Assembly: GCA_029319145.1 (NCBI GenBank)
Contig: CP119753.1
Span: 124,001-188,000 of the forward strand
Direction of reading: 5' to 3'
Length of the DNA: 64,000 bases
Source of the DNA: Microbacter sp. GSS18
Lineage (GTDB): Bacteria; Actinomycetota; Actinomycetes; Actinomycetales; Microbacteriaceae
Shown: positions 45,829-54,090 of the stretch, one piece after another
Position numbering within the stretch: position 1 is the stretch's first letter
Layout: every line of letters starts with the position of its first letter
Position numbers and translations under genes: made by a program
Notes under the pieces: model-generated
Seen by the model: the letters and a program-made list of their open reading frames with translations, nothing else
What the model was told of the DNA's origin: nothing
Databases searched by the model: none

Positions 45829-47928
45829 ATGAAGGCAGTGGACGCGAACCTCCTGGATCTGTTGAAGGTGACGAGCCAGTTTGAAGTGCCGATCTACCAG
45901 CGAGCGTATGCCTGGGGCGAGGACGAGTGCGACCAGCTGTGGAGGGACATCCTCCAGGCTGGAGCAAGCGACGAGCTCGGAGCGCACTTCACCGGCTCTG
46001 TCGTCTATGTAGAGAAGGCAGCGGGAACGAGCACGAACCAAGCCCCCAATCTCATCATCGACGGCCAACAGCGGGTGACGACACTGACCCTGATTCTCGC
46101 GGCCCTTGTTCACCGCTTGGACCGTGAGCCGGCTGACCGTCAGGAACCACTCGAAGGCTTTTCGCCCGAGGAGATCCGCGTCTCCTACTTGGTCAATCGG
46201 TTCAAGTCAGATGACAGAAGATACAGACTCCTCCTCTCCCAGGGTGATCGGGAGGCGCTCATGGCAGTGCTAGACGAGCGGCCTGATGTACGTCGCGTTG
46301 GGAGGGTATGGGAGAACTACGACTTCTTCGTTTCCAAGATCGCAGACAAGAAGCTCAATCTGGCCGCGCTCTGCGCCGGGCTGGCAAAGCTCACTGTTGT
46401 CGACGTGCGTTTGCAGCTCGGAGTCGATCATCCGCAACTGGTGTTCGAGGCGATGAACTCGACGGGTAAGAAGCTTTCGCAGGCAGACCTGATCAGGAAT
46501 TTCGTGCTCATGGATCTGCCGCCCGATCATCAGTCTCATCTTTATCGGAACTACTGGCGACCGATGGAACTCGATTTCGGACGCTCCGGACAGGACTCTC
46601 GATTCGACGACTTCGTTCGGCACTACTTGACTGTGATGACAGGGAGCATTCCCCGGCTCGCGGATGTGTACGACGCGTTCAAGGAACACGCCAGGGCCCG
46701 AGCCCAGGAGGGTCAGTCCATAGACGAGTTGGTGATCGAGTTGCGCGACTATTCGGTCCGCTACGGTGCTATCGCTCTTGGCATGGAAACGCACCCTGGG
46801 CTGAAATCGGCATTTGCGGACCTCGCGCAGATTCGTGCAGATGTTGTGTATCCCTTCCTTCTCGAGGCGTACACAGATCGCGACCTCGGGGTCCTGAGTG
46901 CCGACGAGCTTCTCGAGATCGTCCGACTTGTCGCGTCCTATGTCTTCCGCCGCGCGGTTGTCGGACTCGCAACGAATTCGCTGAACACAACCTTTCAGAC
47001 CTTCTCACGTGCTGTTCGCAAGGACGCATACGTCGAGAGCGTCAAAGCCCACTTCTTGAAGATGCAGGGCTATCGCGTCTTCCCGAAAGATTCCGATTTC
47101 GAAGAGAGCTTGCGGTCAATAGACCTGTATCACTTCAAGCGTCGCTCGTACTTCCTCCGGCTACTTGAGAATCATGGGCGCAAGGAGCATGTGTCGATTG
47201 AGGAGTACACCATCGAGCACATTCTTCCTCAGAATCCTCACCTTCGCGCTGAATGGCGGCAGGACTTGGGGCCAGAGTGGACCGAAGTGCAGGCAAAGTA
47301 TCTCCACACGCTGGGGAACCTTACGCTAACCGGATACAACTCCGAGTACTCGGATCGACCGTTCAGCGAGAAACGTGACATGGAGGGCGGATTCCGCGAT
47401 AGCCCGCTCCGACTGAACCGCGGTCTCGGGCAGCTGACTACGTGGAACGCCTCAGCGATCGAGGAGCGCGCACGGGCTTTAGCCGGTGAAGCTATCGCGA
47501 TCTGGTCGAGGCCGGTGCTCTCGCCGGAGGTTCTCTCGAAGTACCAGGAGTCCCGCGCGATTTCGGGGTACTCCATCGAGGACCACACATACCTGATGCG
47601 CCCAGCCCGCCGCGCCGACTTCGAGCGACTACGAACGGCTATCGTCGCACTTGATCCATCCGTCACGATTCACTTTCTGAAGCTCTATGTCGCATTCAAG
47701 GTCGAGACGAACTTCGTCGACGTGATTCCGCAGGCAGCGCGGTTGCTCCTCACTCTGAACATCCCGGCAAACACTCTGGTTGACGAGCGCGGGATCGCGC
47801 GCGACGTCAGCGGAATGGGGCGGTGGGGCAACGGTGACTACGAGGTGCCACTGGACGAAACCAGCGACTTCACATACGTCATGGGTCTTGTGCGGCAGGC
47901 GTACGAGTATCAGCTAGGAGACTCATAG
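45829..47928 (+). CDS. GmrSD-type protein (DUF262 + DUF1524) with extra C-terminal domain
   Basis: 699 residues. DUF262: FEVPIYQRAYAWGEDECDQL near residue 20 and IIDGQQRVTTLTLIL (Asp about 78), the DGQQR nucleotide-handling motif. DUF1524: YTIEHILPQNPHLRAEW, His-containing nuclease motif about residue 464, then LGNLTLTGYNSEYSD. The last 120 residues (FERLRTAIVALDPSVTIHFL ... LYVAFKVETNFVDVI) are an added domain resembling DUF5655. GmrSD proteins are Type IV enzymes that cut modified (for example glucosylated) phage DNA. Start ATG 45829 has GGAG upstream. Confidence 0.9.
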   Translation: MKAVDANLLDLLKVTSQFEVPIYQRAYAWGEDECDQLWRDILQAGASDELGAHFTGSVVYVEKAAGTSTNQAPNLIIDGQQRVTTLTLILAALVHRLDREPADRQEPLEGFSPEEIRVSYLVNRFKSDDRRYRLLLSQGDREALMAVLDERPDVRRVGRVWENYDFFVSKIADKKLNLAALCAGLAKLTVVDVRLQLGVDHPQLVFEAMNSTGKKLSQADLIRNFVLMDLPPDHQSHLYRNYWRPMELDFGRSGQDSRFDDFVRHYLTVMTGSIPRLADVYDAFKEHARARAQEGQSIDELVIELRDYSVRYGAIALGMETHPGLKSAFADLAQIRADVVYPFLLEAYTDRDLGVLSADELLEIVRLVASYVFRRAVVGLATNSLNTTFQTFSRAVRKDAYVESVKAHFLKMQGYRVFPKDSDFEESLRSIDLYHFKRRSYFLRLLENHGRKEHVSIEEYTIEHILPQNPHLRAEWRQDLGPEWTEVQAKYLHTLGNLTLTGYNSEYSDRPFSEKRDMEGGFRDSPLRLNRGLGQLTTWNASAIEERARALAGEAIAIWSRPVLSPEVLSKYQESRAISGYSIEDHTYLMRPARRADFERLRTAIVALDPSVTIHFLKLYVAFKVETNFVDVIPQAARLLLTLNIPANTLVDERGIARDVSGMGRWGNGDYEVPLDETSDFTYVMGLVRQAYEYQLGDS

Positions 47929-48068
47929 GAGGACCCCGGCGAATCACGTCGCGGGATCGCGCGCGCTGAGATCGACCGCGCAGTGGACTCGCGAGTTGAA
48001 CGGATGCCGCGCCGTGCTGAGAGCGGCGAGACCACAAGCAGTCTCGTGGAGCTGCGCGACGCGCCCGA

Positions 48069-48074
48069 TAGGGT
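48069..48074 (+). promoter_or_regulatory. Candidate -10 TAGGGT, leaderless promoter of the second DUF262 gene
   Basis: TAGGGT, exactly 6 nt, then the ATG at 48081. Confidence 0.5.
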
Positions 48075-48080
48075 CGGAAT

Positions 48081-49925
48081 ATGGGTTATCTGCCGCCGCT
48101 GACGATCGCCGAGACACTCCGTTCGATCCAGAAGGGCGAGCTGATCCTCCCGGCTATCCAGCGCGAGTATGTCTGGCGGCCCAAGCAGATCATCGCGCTG
48201 TTCGACTCCATCATGCGCGGCTATCCCATCGGCGGATTCCTTTCCTGGCGAGTCGAGCCCGCGACCGTCGATCAGTTCCGGTTCTACGGATTCATGCGCG
48301 ACTTCAATGAGTTCAGCAACCGGCACAATCCGACTCTGGACCTTGCCCCAGGCCAGGCGGTGCGTGCAGTACTCGATGGGCAGCAGCGACTCACTTCGCT
48401 GAATGTCGGTCTTCGCGGCTCGTACGCGTTCAAGAACGCACGCGCCTGGAGCAACAACCCCGACAACTACCCCACGCGTCGCCTCTACCTCAACGTCATG
48501 ACGGAAGCGGGAGACAACGAGGCCGGGCTCCGATACGACTTCCGATTCCTCACCGACGCGAACGTCAAGGAGGCTGCGGCCGCCGAAGACCCGACACGCG
48601 TGTGGTTTCCGGTCTCCAAGGTCTTCGAAACCGATGACTTAGGCGACCTGTGGGATCTCGCTGGAGAAGCGGGCCTCGCGAACACCAAGTCGGCGCGCAG
48701 CATGCTCAGCCAGCTGTGGAAGGCGGTCCACAGCACGCAGTCGCTGTATTTCTACGAGGAGGCGGAGCAGGATGTCGAGCGCGTGCTCGACATCTTCATT
48801 CGCGTGAACTCGGGTGGGACCGTGCTGTCGTACAGCGACCTTCTCCTCTCGATTGCGACGGCGCAATGGAAGGAGCGCGACGCGCGTGCTGCGATCCACG
48901 GTCTCGTCGATACGCTGAACACGACAGGCGGAGGATTCAGCTTCTCGCGCGACGTCGTGCTCAAGTCCGGACTCGTGCTCGCCGGCGTGAACGACATCGG
49001 GTTCCAGGTCAAGAATTTCACCGCCGACAACATGGCGAGGCTCGACGAGCAATGGGACGCCATCAGCGACTCCTTGAAGGTGGCGGCGGGACTCCTCAGC
49101 GACTTCGGTCTGTCCGGCGCAACCTTGTCGGCGAACAGCGTCCTCATCCCGGTTGCGTACTACATCCACCGCCGCCGATTGACCCAGTCCTACCGAACCG
49201 CACCGGCCGAGGCAAGCGACCGGGCAGCAGTGAAGTCGTGGGTGCTCCGCTCGCTCATCATGCGCGGGATCTGGGGTTCAGGGCTGGACTCGCTTCTCCG
49301 CGACTTGCGGCAGGCCATCCTCGACCACGGCGCGACCGCGTTCCCGGTCGCGGAGATCGAGCGCCGTATGGCCGCCCGCGGAAAGTCGCTGCTATTCGGC
49401 CCGGAGCAGATCGAGGACATTCTTGCGCTCGCCTATGGCGGTGCTCGCACGTTCGCCGTTCTCGCGACGCTCTTCCCTCACGTCAACACGCGAAACGTGC
49501 ATCATGTGGACCACGTCTTCCCGCAAGCGTTGCTGAGTCGGGGGGCCTTGAAAGATGCCGGCATCGCGCGCGATGACATCGAGAACCTGATCGGTGCGAA
49601 GGATCTGCTCCCGAACCTCCAGCTGCTCGAGGGGCCTGAGAACATCTCCAAGTCGGACCGTTCGCCGGCGGCATGGGCCGCCGAGACCTTCGACTCGCAG
49701 GATGCTCTCGAGGCCTACAAGGCACGAAACGCCCTGCCGTGGCTGCCCGCGTCTGCGACTGACTTCGCACAATTCGCTGAGGAGCGCCGGACGATGCTAC
49801 GCGGTCTGTTGGAGCGCACCCTCAATGCCGGCCACGAGGCCGAGGTGGCCGCGCCCGCGAGCGCGACAACCGCGGAAATGAGTATCGAGGACGAGCTTGC
49901 CGAGGCAGCGTTCGATGAACAGTGA
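48081..49925 (+). CDS. DUF262-domain GmrSD-like protein with C-terminal HNH region
   Basis: 614 residues. DUF262 features: GELILPAIQREYVWRPKQII, SIMRGYPIGGFLSW and RAVLDGQQRLTSLNVGL (Asp about 99), then DIFIRVNSGGTVLSYSDLLL. The C-terminal nuclease region has NVHHVDHVFPQALL (His about 478) and IENLIGAKDLLPNLQLL. It belongs to another branch than the preceding DUF262 protein. It is probably leaderless. The HNH endonuclease gene that follows starts 11 nt before its stop, so both act together (inference). Confidence 0.88.
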   Translation: MGYLPPLTIAETLRSIQKGELILPAIQREYVWRPKQIIALFDSIMRGYPIGGFLSWRVEPATVDQFRFYGFMRDFNEFSNRHNPTLDLAPGQAVRAVLDGQQRLTSLNVGLRGSYAFKNARAWSNNPDNYPTRRLYLNVMTEAGDNEAGLRYDFRFLTDANVKEAAAAEDPTRVWFPVSKVFETDDLGDLWDLAGEAGLANTKSARSMLSQLWKAVHSTQSLYFYEEAEQDVERVLDIFIRVNSGGTVLSYSDLLLSIATAQWKERDARAAIHGLVDTLNTTGGGFSFSRDVVLKSGLVLAGVNDIGFQVKNFTADNMARLDEQWDAISDSLKVAAGLLSDFGLSGATLSANSVLIPVAYYIHRRRLTQSYRTAPAEASDRAAVKSWVLRSLIMRGIWGSGLDSLLRDLRQAILDHGATAFPVAEIERRMAARGKSLLFGPEQIEDILALAYGGARTFAVLATLFPHVNTRNVHHVDHVFPQALLSRGALKDAGIARDDIENLIGAKDLLPNLQLLEGPENISKSDRSPAAWAAETFDSQDALEAYKARNALPWLPASATDFAQFAEERRTMLRGLLERTLNAGHEAEVAAPASATTAEMSIEDELAEAAFDEQ

Positions 49926-50856
49926 CTTCGGGTCGACCCTCCGTCCGCCTGTGCTGAGCGGGGTTCCGGAGGAGGATCTCGCGGCCGAGCTTGCGTGGAG
50001 GTCGTCGGCATGGCGCGCCCTTGTGTCGCGTCACCCGACCGCCGTCGCTCCCGCCGCCACGATTCGCGAGCTCGAACTCTACAAGGGCTACCGCGGCGTG
50101 TGGGTCGATAAGAAGCGCACGGCATCGGTGTGGTCACCGAACGGCATCACGATCGGCGTACGCCACGATGGTTCGAGCTACGCCGACCGGTTGTCTGAGA
50201 CGGGGCTGATCTACAAGTTCCCCGAGACGGAGGTGCCCGGGTACGACGAGATGGAGGTGGAAGCGACACGGACCGCAATGCGTCTGGGCCTGCCGATCTT
50301 CGTGGTCAGCGGGCACAAGGACGCGCCAACGAGGGACGCGCGATTGGCGTATATCGCAGCCTGCAACGACGAGGCTCACGAGTTCCTTCTGACGTTCGTA
50401 GATGCGCCGATCGCAGCACCCGCATCCCTCTCTGTGTCCGTCTCGACCACCCAGCGCGGCTGGATCGCGGAGCGCGTGGTGTCGAAGCCGAATGATCGTC
50501 GCTTCGCCTTCGAGGTCGTCGAGCGGTACGGGCCGGCATGTGCTGTGTGCGAGATGGGGGAGCGCGAGCTTCTCAACTCCGCACACCTGCGCCCGCGATT
50601 CGCGAAGGGGACGGATGACCCTGCCAACGGTCTCGTTCTCTGCGCCAACCACCACATCGCAATGGATGCAGGATTGTGGCGGATCGATCCGGAGGGGTTG
50701 CGTGTTGTGCCGCGACCGGGAAGGGACCTCGCGTACATCGGCATCACTCGGTTCGACGTGTCCCATCTTCGCGCTCGTCCGAGCCGGGAGTCACTCGAAT
50801 GGCTCTGGCATCTGAAGTTCAAGCACGTCAATTCCGCCATCCGGCCCCGTCGATAG
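49915..50856 (+). CDS. HNH endonuclease with N-terminal domain resembling SRA/YDG-type base readers
   Basis: 313 residues. The N-terminal half (GVWVDKKRTASVWSPNGITI, DRLSETGLIYKFPETEVPGY, EATRTAMRLGLPIFVV) resembles domains that precede HNH in modification-dependent nucleases. The C-terminal half is a clear HNH: CAVCEMGERELLNSAHLRPR (Cys about 209 and 212), then NGLVLCANHHIAMDAGLW. It overlaps the DUF262 gene by 11 nt. Cutting of modified DNA is inferred from family layout. Confidence 0.82.
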   Translation: MNSDFGSTLRPPVLSGVPEEDLAAELAWRSSAWRALVSRHPTAVAPAATIRELELYKGYRGVWVDKKRTASVWSPNGITIGVRHDGSSYADRLSETGLIYKFPETEVPGYDEMEVEATRTAMRLGLPIFVVSGHKDAPTRDARLAYIAACNDEAHEFLLTFVDAPIAAPASLSVSVSTTQRGWIAERVVSKPNDRRFAFEVVERYGPACAVCEMGERELLNSAHLRPRFAKGTDDPANGLVLCANHHIAMDAGLWRIDPEGLRVVPRPGRDLAYIGITRFDVSHLRARPSRESLEWLWHLKFKHVNSAIRPRR

Positions 50857-50869
50857 CCGTGGCCGGGTC

Positions 50870-51292
50870 TCAACGTCCGGTGATGCTCCTCACCTGGCCC
50901 TCGATCCGCGACGCGACATCCGCAGGATCCTGATGCTCCCAGAAACGCATGACGGTCCAGCCCGCGTTCTGCAGCCGTTCATCCGTGTCGCGGTCCCGCT
51001 CGACGTTCGCGGCGAGCTTCGGCCCCCAATAGTCCGCGTTCCGCTTGGGCGTGGTCCCGTGAACAGGGCATCCGTGCCAGAAGCATCCGTCGATGAAGAC
51101 CGCGATGCGTGCGCGGGTGAAGACGACGTCTGCACGTCGTCGCAGATTGGGAACGGGCGCGAAGTCCACGCGATATCGAAGACCGCGCGCGTGCAGCTCC
51201 CGGCGCACCGCCAGTTCCGTCGATGTGTCGCGACGCTTGTTCGCGAGCATCGACTTCCGCGTTCCTTCGGAGGAAGCCCAGGATTCGGTCAT
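50870..51292 (-). CDS. vsr: Very short patch repair (Vsr) endonuclease
   Basis: 140 residues. RRDTSTELAVRRELHARGLR is the conserved Vsr opening; LRRRADVVFTRARIAVFIDG followed by CFWHGCPVHG holds the catalytic Asp and the zinc-site Cys/His; NADYWGPKLAANVERDRDTD and MRFWEHQD complete the fold. Vsr nicks at T:G mismatches that arise by deamination of 5-methylcytosine. It starts 9 bp after drmC on the same strand, so it looks like the last gene of the DISARM operon, although the methylase here is of the adenine type. Confidence 0.93.
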   Translation of the reverse strand: MTESWASSEGTRKSMLANKRRDTSTELAVRRELHARGLRYRVDFAPVPNLRRRADVVFTRARIAVFIDGCFWHGCPVHGTTPKRNADYWGPKLAANVERDRDTDERLQNAGWTVMRFWEHQDPADVASRIEGQVRSITGR

Positions 51293-51301
51293 CCTTCACC
51301 C

Positions 51302-52006
51302 TCAGCCCAGATCGCTGATTGCTCCGGCCTGCCGCAGCTTGGTGAACCGCTGCCGCATGTGCGAGGCGAACCCAGCGTCGTGCACGATGACACCCGCCTC
51401 GAGGTTTCGTTCCGCTCCAGCAGTCGAGAGATTCGCGCTCGTCACGAACGCGCTCCGTGAATCCACGATCACGACCTTCGAGTGCTGCGCGGAGTAGTGC
51501 CCGTCCGGATGCACGTACGTCCAGAACCTCGCACCAGCGAGCTTCTGCTGCAGCATCGCTGCCGTCTGCCCGTCCTTGAGCTTGGAGTCTACGAGCAGGG
51601 TCGTGCGGACACCGCGCGCGATCGCCCGCCACAGCGCCTTCACGAACTCCGAGTCAGCTGTCGCCGAGAAAGTGGAGGCGAAGACGTCCTCATTGGCCTC
51701 GTCGATGAGGTGCGCGATCGCCGACGTGGTGTGATCACCGTCGCCATCGAAGGTCGGGCCGCTCCAAACCGCGCGGATGTCGGTCGCATTCGTCTGTGCC
51801 GCGGTGGCGAAGCCGCGCAGCACCGCCGCCAGCATCGGGCCGCCGACCGCCTCGTACCCGGCCTTCAACGGCGTCGCAGCCGGGGAGCCCTGCGGGAGCT
51901 TCTCGACCGCTTTCGATAGTCGTCCGTCGATCTCCAAACTCGAGGCCACCTTCAGCGCTGCCGCTGGGGTGAGCGTCGAGGCGAGTTCGACGAACGGCTC
52001 GGCCAT
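51302..52006 (-). CDS. drmC: DrmC, phospholipase D-like DISARM protein
   Basis: 234 residues. The C-terminal half has YSAQHSKVVIVDSRSAFVTS, the HxKxxxxD catalytic motif of the phospholipase D superfamily (His about 175, Lys 177, Asp 182), followed by ANLSTAGAERNLEAGV. The N-terminal 100 residues are helical. The start overlaps the drmB stop (TGATG). DrmC belongs to the DISARM core but is not always essential for protection. Confidence 0.9.
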   Translation of the reverse strand: MAEPFVELASTLTPAAALKVASSLEIDGRLSKAVEKLPQGSPAATPLKAGYEAVGGPMLAAVLRGFATAAQTNATDIRAVWSGPTFDGDGDHTTSAIAHLIDEANEDVFASTFSATADSEFVKALWRAIARGVRTTLLVDSKLKDGQTAAMLQQKLAGARFWTYVHPDGHYSAQHSKVVIVDSRSAFVTSANLSTAGAERNLEAGVIVHDAGFASHMRQRFTKLRQAGAISDLG

Positions 52007-54090
52007 CAGCTGAAGCTCGCCGAGATGCCTGCGAGTAGCGGCTTCACGTCCAACGATCCTGCGTGGAGGTCGAGGATGAACCGGCGGTCGAGGAAGCGAT
52101 TCGCTCGCTCGCATGACGTCTCCGACAGGAATGCGCAGAAATGGCAGGCCGCGCCGTGCAGGAAGTCCTCCTGGTTCTTGGGCACACGGTGCGCGCAGAT
52201 CGGATCGGATGAGCACCGCTGCGCACGATGCACCGCATCCTGCATCACGGACTCCAGACGCTCGGTACGAGCCAAGTCCACCAGGCCACCGAGCGTTCCT
52301 TCGCTATCGGGCGATGTGGTCGTGATCAGGATGCCGGCGGCCGGATCCCGTCCGTCTGATCCACGCCATGCGTAGATGCGCTCGGAAAGTGATGCGGACC
52401 CATACCCGCTCGACATGGCCATCTCTCGAATCAGCAGATGCGACAACGTGTGGAGGGCCCAATAGCGTGGCGGCGGCATCCGGTCATCGGCGCTGACGGC
52501 CACTGCCGTCGTGCTCTGCCGGCGGGCGAGGTTCCGCTCGTGGGCCGCGCAGTGGTCAGCCCAGACCTCGCTGTTCAGGACGCCACTCTCCCAGGCCTCG
52601 ACGGTGGCTTCGTCGAAGCGAACGAAGACTCCCTCGCCGCGGTCTTCGGTCGCGGGTACCCATTTCGGCTTGCCCGACAAAGCGATCGGAGCGATGCGCG
52701 TCGCGTCGTCCCCGACGCGGTCGAGTGCGTCGATGCGGGTGAAGCCGATGAACGCGTTGGCCTTTCGGATGCGGTCCACCGCCACGACATCGCTGATCGC
52801 CGAGCCGAGCGTCGCGGCGACGGGAACGGGATGCACCTTGAAGCCGTTGCGCCGGTCCTCGGCGAGGAACTCCGTCGGATGCGTCAGCGTCTCCCACTCG
52901 GGAACGAGAAGGTGGTTCGGGTCGTATCCGACCGGGCCGGAGGCCTCGGGCGTAAGAGGCGGGAGCGTGCCGCGAGCGACCTGGACGGCCGTCCAGAGAT
53001 CCTCGTCGGAGATCCCCTCGAACCGCTCGGTGATGCTCTCGGGTGCGTACATTCGCCATCCGCTGACCGCCGCAAGAGATGTCAGCTTCGACACCTGTAT
53101 GGGCGGCAGGCCCAAGACTTCCGTGACCGTGTCGGCAGGCTGCGGCACCTTGCGTGAAGGCAGGACGAGAACACTGATGGTCGCGGGGAACCACTGGTTC
53201 GCCGCACCGAGGAGCATGAGTCGGACTTCACCCTGGCACGGGTCGTCTGCGGACGCGTACGACGGAAGATGCGGATGCCGCCCGCGACAGTTCGGCAGCG
53301 AGTCCGCGCCGCCGGCCCGCGTCAGTTCGACGATGTTCCGGGATGTGCCGCAGGCGACGCACTTGATCGATACTTGTGGTCCGAGGTTCGAGCGCCATTC
53401 GAGCATTCGCATCTTCGGCTGCGCAACGCACTCTGTGCGGTGGCCGTCGGCGCCGTGCACCCAATCGACGTACGGGAACTCGTCCAGGTGCCCATTCGTG
53501 CAGGCGATCAGGTACCGGGCCGGTACGGCGACGCGGTCACGGGCCTTGCCGCCGCTGTGGCGCCCCTTGCACCCTTTGTGCACGAACCGAGCCAGATCGG
53601 GGCGGTGCTTGCGCGTGTTCTCGAACTCGAAGGTACTCGCGGCGGACGCGGGCGCGAGCAGATCGCATCCAGTACAGCGGAGCCATTGAGGGAAGACCCG
53701 GGTGGGAATGCCGATGGGCGTCGTGTCGCCGCCGCGCTCGTCGGGCAACCACGGCGGCTGGCGGAGTTCGCCGACCTGCTGACCGAGCTGACGGCGAACA
53801 GCCTCGACCAGACGCGGAACGAGTACGAGCGGGGGGTCGCCACCCATCCTCGCGTACGCCTTGTCCCAGGAGTCGATCCCCTGGGGCATGACGGCGATCT
53901 GAGGGAGGTCGACGGTCGCGCCGATGCCCGACGTGTACAGCATCGCGTTCGGCCGGATCGAACCGATCCGCGCGCGATTCTTCGGCTGCCCTGCGCCCGC
54001 GTAGGGGTCCGCGACGTCACCAGGGACGCCGACAACAGGGTCTTCCGCATCGGCGGTCGCCTGCGCGGCGGAACCGTTCTCTTCAGTCAC
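52006..54090 (-). CDS. drmB: DrmB, DUF1998-domain DISARM protein
   Basis: 694 residues from GTG 54090, which overlaps the drmA stop by 4 nt (GTGA). N-terminal: IRPNAMLYTSGIGATVDLPQ. Zinc pairs: RCTGCDLLAP and KCVACGTSRNIV. C-terminal DUF1998: LHTLSHLLIREMAMSSGYGS, then GILITTTSPDSEGTLGGLVD and Cys-rich SSDPICAHRV...ACHFCAFLSETSCE. DrmB forms a complex with the DrmA helicase in DISARM. Confidence 0.93.
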   Translation of the reverse strand: MTEENGSAAQATADAEDPVVGVPGDVADPYAGAGQPKNRARIGSIRPNAMLYTSGIGATVDLPQIAVMPQGIDSWDKAYARMGGDPPLVLVPRLVEAVRRQLGQQVGELRQPPWLPDERGGDTTPIGIPTRVFPQWLRCTGCDLLAPASAASTFEFENTRKHRPDLARFVHKGCKGRHSGGKARDRVAVPARYLIACTNGHLDEFPYVDWVHGADGHRTECVAQPKMRMLEWRSNLGPQVSIKCVACGTSRNIVELTRAGGADSLPNCRGRHPHLPSYASADDPCQGEVRLMLLGAANQWFPATISVLVLPSRKVPQPADTVTEVLGLPPIQVSKLTSLAAVSGWRMYAPESITERFEGISDEDLWTAVQVARGTLPPLTPEASGPVGYDPNHLLVPEWETLTHPTEFLAEDRRNGFKVHPVPVAATLGSAISDVVAVDRIRKANAFIGFTRIDALDRVGDDATRIAPIALSGKPKWVPATEDRGEGVFVRFDEATVEAWESGVLNSEVWADHCAAHERNLARRQSTTAVAVSADDRMPPPRYWALHTLSHLLIREMAMSSGYGSASLSERIYAWRGSDGRDPAAGILITTTSPDSEGTLGGLVDLARTERLESVMQDAVHRAQRCSSDPICAHRVPKNQEDFLHGAACHFCAFLSETSCERANRFLDRRFILDLHAGSLDVKPLLAGISASFS

